The notes under the pieces: generated by a model
Told to the model about the DNA's origin: nothing
Databases searched by the model: none
The model's input: the letters and a program-made list of their open reading frames with translations, nothing else
Shown here: positions 34,310-45,193 of the stretch, in pieces
How the letters are laid out: each line of letters begins with the position of its first letter
How positions within the stretch are numbered: the first letter of the stretch is position 1
Assembly: GCA_015501585.1 (NCBI GenBank)
Contig: JADNRY010000186.1
Location: forward strand, 1 to 64,000
Origin: Rhodocollybia butyracea
Lineage: Eukaryota; Basidiomycota; Agaricomycetes; Agaricales; Omphalotaceae
Direction of reading: 5' to 3'
Length of the DNA stretch: 64,000 nt
Position numbers and translations under genes: made by a program

Positions 34310-37300
34310 ATGGCGACCAACATCGCCGAATCCTCGTCTACAAATGCTCAGAGTAAACGGTCTGTGCTTCTCAAGACTGGCGCAGAGGTCAAAGTCAATG
34401 GTATTTACGATTTTTTATTTTTATTTTCGTAAACACCCATTTTCGAGTTCCACTTGTCCATTTCGCTCTTGTTTTTGTTATTTTTCAATTCTGAAATTGT
34501 TTTTCTCAAACAGATCATGTGTACGTTTCGCCCAGTTGGTCTACTCGCGATGGAACCCCATATTCCATTGGTCGTATCATGGAATTTCTCAAACCCGAAG
34601 GCTCTTCACTCGTTGCGGACTCTGATTCACTTCCTTATACTCGCGTTCGCCTTGCGTGGTATTATCGCCCCCGCGACGTCTCAGACCGTCCTGGAGGGGA
34701 TTCTCGTCTCCTGCTAGCAGCAATTTATTCAGAAATCTGCGACATTAATCAAGTCAGGGCCAAATGCTACGTGGTACACAGAGACAAGATCAGTGATCTG
34801 GCTGGGTGGAAGAAACGGCCTGATAGGTTCTATTTTACGAGGCTGTTTGACCCGTACCTCAAAAAAGAGTTCGAGATTATTCAGGCAACAGACGTGAAAA
34901 ATAGTGAGTTTAGCTTATGTTTTGGCTTTATGCTTCCATCTCGAAACAAATCGTTTGACCGCCTTTCTTGCGTGATCATCAGTCCCGGAAGATGTGCGGA
35001 ATACGCTAATTGAGCGGTATGAATATGTTGCGGCAGAGAAAGAAGTGATTCCCGACCTCACAGCCCCCCTGCGGTTGTGCGATACATGTACAATTTGGTG
35101 TTCGAGGCAAGTCGTGATTTCGTTCACTCATTGCTGTAAATCAACGTATTTGAAATTGTTCAGTCTTGAATCTGTCGAATGCGACCGCTGTAAGAACTTT
35201 TTCCACATGCGCTGCGTTCAGCCTCCGCTTCAAGCTAAACCTTCCCGCGGCTATGGCTGGACTTGCGCGCCTTGCTCCCGGCGACACGAAGAGGAAGTAG
35301 ACTCAAGGGAAGTCCGTCATACAACACCGAATGGGAATAAGCCTACGCCCAAATCGAACGCCCCTGCGCCTCGTGGCCGTGGGCGCCCACGAAAGGATAG
35401 AACACAAGCCGAGAAAGAGGAGAATTTCCCAGTGAAACATTTCAGGTTGTGGCCTTTCAGGTACTTTGGGTGAGTTCTACTTTCTTTTCAACCCTGGATG
35501 GCGAAATCAACGCGCTTTTGTTGCCAGGCAATATACCTTGGTTGAAGATACGCTAGGTACGACTTTCGTTCTGTTTTTTCGACTAGATCCTAATCTGAGC
35601 GTATACAGATACCGAAGATCTAATCTTCCCTCGAGCAGCTACTCGAGTCGGTCCAAAGTACCAGCTTACTGCGTTTCCTGAAAATGGCAGTTCGTACCCT
35701 AATCCTGGTACGTTTTCCCCACTTTTCCACTTTTCCACTTTCCACTCCGTTTTCTAATTCTTCCTACAGAGGATGAAAGAGGAGCCGACAAAACTGTCGA
35801 AGTTTTAGGAGTTCTGAATGACTTTACGCCTTCAGAAAGTGAGTGTTTGGCTTTAGCGGAAACTAACCCGATCTCTGATATAAACGCGTTCATTCAGTGA
35901 CAGAAAGTAGGTATCTTCTTTGCTCTTGTGAAAGGAGCGATGAGCCAATACTATTCAGTGGAAGACTATCTTCGAAGCATTACTAGCGACGAGAAAACTT
36001 CTAGTTCAGTCGACTTCTTAACCGAAGTTGTCAGACAGTTCTCCGATGCCACCCTGAATGGACGGTCGCTTTCTTCGGTGACTTTGAAGACAGTCAACGC
36101 GCCTAGGTTTGAGAAGGTACAATCCATATTGAATTGTCTGCTTGTGAACTTTTTACTAATGTTGATTGTTAGTGGAAAGGCCCGCCGGCGAAACACTACA
36201 CGGACAAAGACTGGTCTCGAGATGAGATCATTGCTTTCGAGGATGCCATTGCTGTTCACGGCGCCGAACTTCGGGCAGTCAGAGAGGAAGTAGTGGTGCG
36301 GTCGATATACGAAGTGGTTAGATTCTACGGTCATTGGAAAAAGTATGTTTTCTTCCACTGGCACCTGCCGAACGTTCTCATCCCTCTCTTTTAGCTCTAA
36401 ACTGGGAGAAGAAAACATGCGTTTACGCCAGCGTGATGTTTCACCAAGTCCTGGACCAAGGATGCCAACTCTATACACCTCTACCGAATCCGACGGATAT
36501 ACTCAAACTATCGGCCTCTCCGACGAAGAATCCTCCATTATCGTTCCTCCGTCGAAAGCCCCCGCCTGCGGTGCGTGTAGGACCCGAGAAAGCCGGATAT
36601 GGTGGAAGGCACCGAAAGGGCTGCAATCGAATATCCTCTGCGATAACTGTGGTGTTAACTATCGAAAGTATGCGGATTTAAACATGAGGCAAACGAGGGA
36701 TGAGTCCTCGGCCGCACCGCCTTCGACCAAGTTGAGAAATGGCATTAATGGGGAAAAGAGAGAAGGAACGCCGCTTGCGGGACCCTCGTCGAAGCGATCC
36801 AAGGTGTGTAACTCTGCTCGTGTCTTTTTTGGTTTTAATTGACTGATTTCGGTGCAGACCGCTTCGTCGGTCACCTCTAGCACTCCACCACCGCCAGTGT
36901 CGATTGGACCTCAAGCTCGCTGTTGCGCGTGCTCAAGGAATGGACCTGTCGGAAAAGTGATCAAGTGCAAAAAAGTGTGGATTCTCCGTCCATGCAGGCA
37001 TTGTCGTTTTTTGCGCTTTTCGTAGTGCATTCGCTGATAACGAACGGTTTTATCTAGCTTCCGTAGGAACTGCTCTTAGCGCCGACAAAGTGGATGATTG
37101 GCGATGCGATTTGTGCGAGAACGAGGAGGAACAGGAAGCTTCCATTGTAAGTTCATCTATCGATTCTTCGAGAACCTTCAGCTCTAATACCTCTACCTAG
37201 TATCATGACTGTTTACTATGTCATCGACCTCGAGGACCTACCGCAGAGTCTCCTTCCAGTTCGTACCTCCGCGCATGCAAGGTCACGGAAAGTCACGGCT

Positions 37301-38178
37301 GGGCACACGTACTATGCTCGACGTTCATTCCCGAAATCAACTTTACAAATACGACAACGCTAAAGTCCGTTGAAGGTATCACCGGTATTCCCGGTCGCAG
37401 ATGGCGAACGGTCGGTTTATAGGGAGCTTGAGATGTAAAACGTCTTACTCAACCGCTTTTTTTTTTTTTTTTAGGAATGTGTGATATGCCACAAAACTGG
37501 CGGGGCTGTTGTCAAATGTAACGACTGTGCAAAGGAGTACCATGTCTCCTGCGCATGGACCGAGGGACACACGTTTGGGTTTGAAATGCAACCGGTAATT
37601 CGATCTTGCTGTTATCCTTTTGTTTTGGGTACTGACTGACTGGTGCTTAGGTAAAGGGAACTCGGCGAGACAACCACACCACGACGATGTTCAAAGGAGA
37701 AACCGGATCCATGAGTGCTATTATCTCATGCAGAGACCACAACCATAGCCGGCGACGAATATACGAGATTTGTGAAACTGATGACGGAGGCGAGGTTAGT
37801 GGTACTCGCTTGCTCTGTGCTCGACTCTTACTAAACTCGTTCCATTTACCACAGAGCGCGCTTCAAGTGTATTGTCGAGCGTACAAGCAAGTAACTCAAG
37901 TATCTCAAACACATGCTCTCCTGCGCAAAGCTAGACGATTAGACCAGCTCATTGCTGTCCACGCGGAGTCTCCAGAGCCTGAACCCGCCGACAACAATCT
38001 CGAGTGCTCCAAATGCCGAACACATTTCAGTCCGAGATTCTACCACACCGTGATGGGGTGGTACTGTCATTCGTGTAATTTCGTACCAACGCCGGTTGAA
38101 TCATCGCGGTCAGCGACGCCTCCGCCACTGCCGTTGGAGCCTCCGTATGTGCTACCGACAGAGGTATCGGTGAATTGA
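34310..38178 (+). CDS. SNT2: SNT2-like chromatin regulator (BAH, PHD, SANT, GATA-like, extended PHD)
   Basis: Sixteen or so exons join in frame from ATG 34,310 to TGA 38,176-38,178, about 966 residues: 34,310-34,400, 34,514-34,903, 34,983-35,106, 35,164-35,469, 35,528-35,556, 35,609-35,707, 35,770-35,838, 35,935-36,116, 36,173-36,342, 36,395-36,803, 36,858-37,146 (problem exon), 37,201-37,410, 37,475-37,594, 37,651-37,794 and 37,855-38,178. Domains: BAH (about 31-165; DHVYVSPSWSTRDG), PHD (192-240; CDTC...CDRC...HMRC...CAPC), SANT (431-487; DKDWSRDEIIAFEDAIAVHG), a GATA-like CGAC...CDNC finger (about 545-580), and an extended PHD (about 640-810; CCAC, WRCDLC, CLLC, ECVICHKTGG). This is the order in yeast Snt2, a histone-reading subunit of a histone deacetylase complex (established). 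At 36,969-36,974 a six-A run breaks the zinc-finger frame unless an alternative 55-nt intron (37,003-37,057) is used. Confidence 0.85.
35107..35163 (+). other. GC-AG intron inside the SNT2-like PHD finger
   Basis: The donor is GCAAGT instead of GTAAGT and the acceptor is TTCAG. Removing these 57 nt joins WCS to SLESVECDRC and yields normal PHD spacing. Because 57 is a multiple of three and contains no stop, retention would insert 19 residues without breaking the frame. GC-AG introns are a known minor class. Confidence 0.6.
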
Positions 38179-38726
38179 AAAAATTTGAAGGACAAAATGG
38201 GACTCGGTTGAAATTTTAGATTCTCTTGAAAAAAGATGAAATACTGTAGTTTTTGTTATCTATCTAATAGTTATTTGCTTTGGTCGCTTTGATTTTGTAG
38301 CTCTGTTGTACCTTGGTTGTATCATTAATAATATTTTGAACAGATCATAACGAGGTGAAGTGAAAGTGAGGAGTATGAACCTGTGAAGGATACTTGCTAG
38401 AAATGGAGGCAAAAAGAGAAATCCGTTCGTGAAAGCTAAAGAAAAAAGGCGTATCGCACTGAATTTACGCGTCGAGTATTGCGTTGGGCATGCTTGAACA
38501 GTATTTGACCTGAAGCGTGCAGCGTTTACAACTAATGTTAAATATTGGGTGAAACATTGAGATAACGAGGTAGACGGACCTCACAACGAGGGCGATTTCA
38601 GAGACCCGATAGGCTAGTACATATTTGCTTTCGCGTAGACGGAGATTGTTGCTATACGGGAAACATACTTTCTAATGCTCGTTATTGCACACAGAAGTAA
38701 ATAAGATACAGTTTATATTAGAATGA
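38179..38726. other. Convergent 3' intergenic region between SNT2-like gene and ERG2
   Basis: About 550 bases lie between two stop codons on opposite strands. It is AT-rich with no open frame of note, and would contain both terminators. Confidence 0.5.
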
Positions 38727-39549
38727 TTATATCTTGCCAATAAACAGATTGCGCATAGTTTCGCGGCCAGTCACCCTGACGGTGTTATACAAGGTTGGGA
38801 TGTCCAACGTCGATGTAAGTGTATCGGCAAACCCAAAGGGAAGCATGAGAGGGATCCATCCTAGGAGACAATGTTAGACGCGTTAGAGAACAGTAAGTCG
38901 ATAATTGGGACAGACCTCGAGCGTATTCCAACGCAAAGCATCCTTCATGCATTTTATACTGCTTCGCCGTCCCTCTTGGAAGATGATGAACACTACCAGC
39001 AGGATACCTTTCCATCTCCAACTGCCCAGGGCTAAAAGCCCACTGCTCTCCAACAAGAATATTAAAATAATCGTCCGCAGTATGCAACCCAGTATGGCCC
39101 TCAGTACCCAGGGGTGTTCCAAAGATTATAAGGTATTCTGTGATGCTGGCGTGGATGATGTACATTGCGCCCATGGCTCCTCCGGCATTATTGAATACCC
39201 ATTCATCGGCGTTGGTATTCCAGGCAATGGAAGAAGGGTAAGTCGCAGTGAGGTTGGAAACGATATGCGAAATCATTCCGGCTGTGTCGTTTGGTGAAGA
39301 GGCGATGGCTGCCTGTGCCAGCTCGTGAAGGCTTGTTGGGTCCAGGACATACCAGCGATGCTAATAAAGGATCCATGTCATTGAAAGTATACAACAAGGA
39401 AAGGTTTAACTTACTTTAATGGTGTCAAGGAACCCACAAATCGCGAAAACTAATACGGCTATTGCGAGACGCGAGACCCATTTGATGAGTGGAACACCAG
39501 GAGCTGCCGATTCTTTGTTATTCCGACCGCCTTTTGAGCTAGAAGGCAT
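38727..39549 (-). CDS. ERG2: C-8 sterol isomerase
   Basis: Three exons: 39,549-39,415, 39,360-38,916 and 38,860-38,727, with GT-AG introns of 54 and 55 nt, giving 237 residues, close to the usual length (about 220). It catalyses the shift of the double bond from C8 to C7 (fecosterol to episterol) in ergosterol synthesis at the ER. The N-terminus is membrane-bound: [17 protein letters not shown] at about residues 24-40. Family-defining stretches follow: [75 protein letters not shown] and ALEYARGWIP. The fold is the ERG2/sigma-1 receptor family. Nothing appears broken. It is convergent with the SNT2-like gene, and its first half was copied into the tandem duplication downstream. Confidence 0.95.
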
Positions 39550-41210
39550 TTTGTGAGTCGGTGAAAAAGAAGAAAAACAGATACCCGTCAACTTTCTGGT
39601 CGAACGATTTTTATAACCGGCAGCGCCGGCAGGCGGCAAGGCCCGCTACCCGTAGCCAAGACATTTATGCCATCGAGGTCGCGCTATAAGTTCCTTGCGA
39701 TACAATAAATGGAATGGGTCAATGGCTGAGCGCTGAGCGCTGTACCCAAAGACCACTCCGGTGCGGGTAGCGGAATGTCGAAAACGACGAGTCGAACGAT
39801 TTTTATTTCCGAGACACGACCACGTGACTTGATTGTGATCAAAGATTTGCACAATCTTTCAAGTTTGAAGCTTGAAGCTTGGGACCTGAGATAATCTCTG
39901 TTTACGCACCCAAAGATATTTAAAAAATGCAACGCAACCTGTAGTTGGCGAAAGAATTATGCCAAAATTACTAGGAGTTCCACACTGGTAGGAGAGATGC
40001 TGATCCTCTTGTCGAGGTATTGAATACACCCACACCAGATATTCCGTGAAGCCGCTCCCAACAGAAATTCTAGGATAATGATGTGCCCGAGAACACCTGG
40101 TAGGCCTTGACGAGCTGCCAGTGCGACGCACAAAATGCCACATGGTCACAACATGGTCACGAATCTCACTCCCCCCATTATTCAATTCATGCGTCGTTGG
40201 ATGCTCTTCATCCTCTCAACTAGTACCCAATGGTCAAACTGAATATTCCTTGGCCTCGCAGTGGACACCTCTTACTGGCATAACACTGACCAGGAGTGCT
40301 ACTTACATGCTATGGGAGAGGCCAAGATTCTCTTCGCTCGTCGGGACGGTACACTATGAGGATAGTCCTCAGTGAAACTCTTGACAAGGAGTGTCTCATT
40401 TTTCTCCCATCTATAACCAACGGACAACGTCGAGAGACTAGGAATTGATATATGAGGACGGTAAGCCATAAGTAAGAGTTGTTTTGGAGAGCATAAACAA
40501 GTATTCATATTTCTGAAATATGTGGTATTACGCTTTGTGTACATTTTGGACGTACTTCCATCTTTTCGTGTTAGTGCAACTTCACCGATCGTTTCTTAGG
40601 CCCTGAGTCCATATACCAGATTGACTAAGGAAGGGCAAGTTATATCTCGTCAGCGATCTCAGGTTTGCGCATGCGATTCCTATACTTCTTCCAGTAGCGA
40701 TGGACCTAATACTTAGGCTTATTCAAGAGTGTTACCGCTTCCGAGTTTGACGCTTTATACCTTGCTCTCGTCTATACATTTGTATAGCTTGGTTAGGCAT
40801 CTAGTACTTATGCCTTCTCTATTGTTTGCCTCGTGTCCTACTAAGACAGCCTAAGTCATACCCATGTTTAACAGTCACGTTTACGAACCTTCCCAAGAGA
40901 TCATGAGTCTCTCCCACTCCCTTCGTTACCTGTAGGACGGGTACGTTCCTTTTGATTTTGATTTCATTGTGTTTTAAATGCAAAAATATACCTCAAGTGC
41001 GGTACGCTTATTTATGAGAACTATTGGGTTTACTACTCGAAGAAAAAACTGTACAATGTGACACAAAATATGGGAAGATACCTCAGACAAAACATATTCA
41101 CTGATGTCACGTCCTTCGTCCTTCGCAATCTACACCGCGAAGCGTATGTAGCCTGTTATTGAGGCGGTCGGGAAATAGCGGTATTGCGTGAATTCTACGA
41201 CGAGGATTAT
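39550..41210. other. Region upstream of ERG2
   Basis: The ERG2 promoter should lie just right of 39,549. The rest holds only short open frames. 40,085-40,400 corresponds to the flanks of the hAT insertion in unit 2, and shows the state without the element (CACCTGGTAGGC...CTTGACGAGCTGCC). Confidence 0.5.
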
Positions 41211-42564
41211 TTAATAATGGTCATAGATACATGTGCCAGGAAATAGCTCACCGATGGAGAGTGGAGTGTCAACTTCGAATGAAAGATTGAATACAGACAT
41301 CCCATAAAATCGGCCAGATCCCTTTACGGTTAGCAACATGACAAGGAAATCAATGATAATCCATAATCCATCTGGTCAAGATGTCAAGCGGCTTACCTGT
41401 GTAAACTGTAAGGAGTCGTGCCAATAGCAGCACTCATACTCGACGCAGTAAACGTTTCGCTATACTGCAGTTCGACGGGAATGGGATTCTTTCCATCAGG
41501 CCCTATCATGTTAATATTGCGCGTGTAGTCCATATGATCTGAAGACCCGTAGGTGAACCAATATTTTAAGCAATATGAATGATAAACATACAAGAGTATC
41601 TGCCATCCCAAGGTCGGAGTCGTATGTCACTGGATAATGAAACATGTGTGCTGTTAGTGGAGTGTCCACAAGAAGGACATGTTGAGGATGAGGAGGAGGA
41701 ACCCGAATGTAATACTATCACAGTAACATCGTTTGAATTGGCGTGACGGTAGGCGTACACATCCAGAACCCAATTCAACTCGCCGCAAGCTGGAAAACGT
41801 GACTGTGGATCCTATCAACATTCGGCAATACAAACACATGGAAAACGTTTACTGTAAAAAGCCCTTGGTGCCATATGGTGGAGTGAGCTTGTTCACGACG
41901 CCACTGGTGGAAGAACTGAGAACAGATGTGACAGATAAATTGGACCGACATACAGAGGTGCGGACTTGACGTGGTGACTACATCAGAGGATAATAAAGTA
42001 ATGTCAAAGACCATTGAAGAAGGCGACATAATACCTGGTGATCTCAACCGCGTTGTGTAAGTCGGCGACCGGAGTAGAGTGGGGCCTGCACAAACATACA
42101 ATGAGGGATGCCGACAACCTGAGGCGAAAAAAAATCATACAGTTTTGTGTGCTCCATGAAAGCTTTCATGAGGGCATCGCACGACTTTTTGTTCTTCATC
42201 ACAGCTTTCAAGATGGCGTCGTACGAGGGATCTAACTCCGTGCCATCCTTGGAAGCCTTGATGAGGGTGGTAACATGATGCTGCAAACTGGCCTCCTCGA
42301 TCTCGGAGTCATCGGTACTAATAGGACATTGAGGAGTTGAGAACGAAATTCAGCCGAGCGAGCTACTCACAAAGTGAGATCTTTGGCAGTCTCAACACCT
42401 GGAGTACCGTCACTGGGGGTAGAACAATTGAAGGATAAGTATGTGAACTTGCGAGGAACGCCGACATACACAGAGCCGAAAACCTTGGTCGTATCACTGA
42501 TAAATTCGTAGATGAGCATTATACAGCATGAGCCGCGGAGCACATACGAGAGCAAAGAAGACAT
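41211..42564 (-). CDS. Putative membrane protein of unknown family, unit 1 copy
   Basis: Exon 1 runs from ATG 42,564 to 42,371 (MSSLLSYVLRGSCCIMLIYE...FTYLSFNCSTPS). A GTGAGT donor and TAG acceptor lead to exon 2 at 42,317-42,119 (ASLQHHVTTLIKASKDG... MEHTKLYDFFSPQ). Later coding pieces are visible but not cleanly joined: LDVYAYRHANSNDVTVIVLH (about 41,775-41,710), TRNINMIGPDGKNPIPVELQ (about 41,530-41,470), and a last exon with IIIDFLVMLLTVKGSG, GMSVFNLSFEVD and IGELFP ending at TAA 41,211. The final exon has a likely transmembrane helix. I do not recognise the family; related sequence occurs at 24.1 kb, in unit 2 and near 54.9-55.0 kb. Some splice choices remain unresolved. Confidence 0.5.
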
Positions 42565-44010
42565 TTAAGACGAGCTAGTGGTGGGGAGGAGCGCAGGAGA
42601 GATGTCTTCTAAGTGGAACTTTTGACAGCACTTTTCAATGTAATAAATCCTTGCTTCCATCCAAAAGCGAAACTTTTGGATTTCATAAAGGCAGCTGTGC
42701 TTTTATTGTGCGCGATTTTTGCCAGTTGTTAGTACATCGGGTTTGTACACCGGGATCGGATTGGCGTAATATTAATTGCTTCTCTTCTGTCAGACTCTCG
42801 GTACGTATACTCTTAAAAATGACTTCGCTTAGTTTTGAAATGAAAATTAGCAGGTTTCTGTTTGATTCTCGCCCTTTTTTGCCTCGTGCAGATACAAGGA
42901 CAAAATCTCTGTCCACATGATGTCAGTACGTACTTTACGCGAATCGATTATACGCTGTGAAGGTTTTCTTTTCAAGTCAAGAGATGTCCAGTCATCCAGA
43001 TCCTCCTTTCTAAGGTCTGACCTGGACAAAACCATGATACATTTTCCGCTTCATTATTCATTTGGGCGTCGTCGGTGTTGTAAGGAATTCACCGAACCGG
43101 ACATATAATGTCGGACCCGAAATCATGTCTACGCACCAGGGCGTAACAAGCATAAACGTTTAGTCTTTCGAGTTCTCAAGTATAATAAGTAATCCCACTC
43201 ATTGTGTCTGTGGGCTCCCCAAGTTTTGGTTTCACAGGCTCGACGGCCGGTGTTTCGATGCAGAACTTGTCACGCAGAGCACAGGAGCGAATGCCTGAGT
43301 CTTATCAGAACCCATCACAGAGGTCAAATCGATGGGGAAGCTTGAAGGCCTAATTAGGACTAGTGACTGATATTGTTAGAGTTTAGTCTGGGGACATTCA
43401 AGTGGCGTATATGCTGTTTCACTAACCGGGGTGTCGAGTAGAAAGTTATAAGGCCAATACAAGGCTAACTTCTTTAAGCGTCTGTGATCTGGGCCTCTAG
43501 GACTGAGTTTTTCTGCTAGCAGGTACAAGAGAAGTACTATATGAGTAAGTTGACTGGAGAGTCCCGTCCCAATGGGGGGCCGAAGGGCCTGATGCCCAAG
43601 TAAAACGGCTCGTTGAACTTGGAAAACAGACGGGCTTGAATGGTTACAAAGTGGAAAACCCACTAGGCCAAAACCTTGCATTCGAAGCGTTGAGTAGTAG
43701 TGCGTGAGAACAGTATTATCCATTAAAAAATGGAGAAGAATCGAAGAATTCTTGCAATGCATTTCCTTGTCGACTCGTAGTGGTAGGTATCAATTTCAAA
43801 AATGCCCTTGTCACCTGTTCTTGAAGTACACATTTTCTTCGAGTTGATAGATAAGCAAGCGCGGTAGCAGATGTGTAGTTGCATGGTGATACTGACACCA
43901 TCCCACCATATCCATCCACAGAGCTAGACAGCTGGAACTTGATGTTCTAGGGAGAGCTTCCTGGATCCGACCAATATAATCACTCGTTTGCCTCGTGAAA
44001 TCATTGGGGC
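42565..44010. other. Remainder of duplication unit 1, no clear gene
   Basis: Open frames here are short, and their counterparts in unit 2 are not conserved as protein. For example, the minus-strand frame near 50,274-50,056 has stops in unit 1. I therefore treat it as non-coding or decayed. Confidence 0.45.
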
Positions 44011-44011
44011 G

Positions 44012-44390
44012 GTGGGCCTCCTCCGGCATTATTGAATATCCATTCATTGGCGTTGGTATTTCAGGCAATAGAAGAAGGGTAAGTCGCAGTGAGTTTGGAG
44101 ACGATATGCGATATCATTCCAGCTGTGTCGTTTGGTGAGGAGGCGATGGCTGCCTGTGCCAGCTTGTGAAGGCTTGTTGGGTCCAGGACATACCAGTGAT
44201 GCTAATAAAGGATCCATGTCATTCAAAGTATACAACAAGGAAAGACTTAACTTACTTTAATGGTGAGGCTCACAAATCGCAAAAACCAATATGGCTATTG
44301 CGAGACGCGAGACCCATTTGATGAGTGGAACACCAGGAGCTGCGGATTCTTTGATATTCTGATCGCCTTTTGAGCTAGAAAGCGTTTTGT
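44012..44390 (-). pseudogene. Truncated ERG2 pseudogene created by the duplication
   Basis: This matches ERG2 exon 1, intron 1 and the first part of exon 2. The start ATG is ACG here (about 44,385). The exon 1 end has lost the bases encoding FLD-TIK and ends in a stop. Exon 2 keeps [20 protein letters not shown] but has a stop in place of Trp in the following NTNANEW region, and it is cut off within the NNAGG segment, exactly where unit 1 joins unit 2. It cannot make an isomerase. Confidence 0.88.
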
Positions 44391-44497
44391 GATTCGGTGG
44401 AAAAGAAGAAAAACCGATGCGTCTGGGTTTATAACCGGCAAGGCCTACCCGTAGCCAAGACATTTATGCCATTGAGGTCGCGCGCGCGATATCCTAA

Positions 44498-44625
44498 CAC
44501 TGCCTGCAAATCAACATAAATTTTGGTGGAAGTAGTAAGATTATGTTAAAATTGTATGAAACCTCATACAATTTTAACATAATTTTACTATTTGCACCAA
44601 AATTTATGGTGATTTGCATGCAGTG
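44498..44625. mobile_element. 128-bp foldback MITE with TAA duplication
   Basis: The element is almost a complete palindrome: the left arm starts CACTGCCTGCAAATCAACAT and the complement of the right arm starts CACTGCATGCAAATCACCAT, meeting near 44,561. TAA lies directly outside both ends (44,495-44,497 and 44,626-44,628). Unit 1 lacks the element. A 3-bp TAA duplication fits PIF/Harbinger-type MITEs; CACT-type ends would also fit the CMC group. Confidence 0.75.
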
Positions 44626-45193
44626 TAACTAGTCTAGCCAAGTCCCTGGCGCTACAATACATGAATGGGCCAATGGCTGAGCGTTGAGCGCTGGATCCAA
44701 AGAGCACTCCGGTAACGGAATGTCGAAAAACGACAAGGGTTTTATTTCCGAGACACGACCACATGACTTGGTTGTGATCAAAGGTAAGTAGGTCTTGTTA
44801 GATCTTTCAGGTTTGAAGCTTGAAGCGTGAAGTTTGGAACCTATACTTACGCAGAAATGATATTTTTTAACAATGCAATGTAATCTGGGGTTGCGAAAGA
44901 ATTATGCCAAAATCACTACTTAGGAGTTCGTCACTTTCCCTTCGAGGTAGCGTTGACAGCCTAACACTGGTAGGGAAGCTACAGAGAGCAGTCGTTAAAT
45001 TGTCCGAGTCTTTTCGGGGCATTGGATACGCCAAATATTCCGTGAAGCCATTCGGAACAGAAACTCTAGGACAGTGATAGTCTCCCGTAGGCAGACTCGT
45101 TACACACTAACGATCCATACGGATATATGTGTATAGAGGACAGTGATGCGCCCGAGAGCACCTGGTCATGGTAGGCAACAACTAGCTCAGAGA

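Larger units (their letters stand above)
39170..44010. repeat. Tandem duplication, unit 1 (about 4.84 kb)
   Basis: This unit begins inside ERG2 exon 2 and runs through the ERG2 upstream region and a putative membrane-protein gene to GTGAAATCATTGGGG near 44,010. Unit 2 starts at once with the same ERG2 point (GGCCTCCTCCGGCATTATTG). Landmarks recur in the same order: ERG2 5' half, GGAGTGCTACTTACATGCTATG (40,293; 47,438), the gene at 41.2-42.6 / 48.3-49.7 kb, and GACACCATCCCACCATA (43,895; 50,818). Divergence by eye is roughly 10-20%, so the duplication is not recent. Confidence 0.85.

Noticed and set aside
35839..35934. A 9-nt microexon (35,898-35,906) in the SNT2-like gene
   Set aside because: It would need a following intron of only 28 nt. 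A single 96-nt intron joins the flanking exons in frame more simply.
42847..43035. Minus-strand open frame in duplication unit 1 as a gene
   Set aside because: The equivalent stretch in unit 2 uses a different frame with indels, so there is no protein-level conservation.
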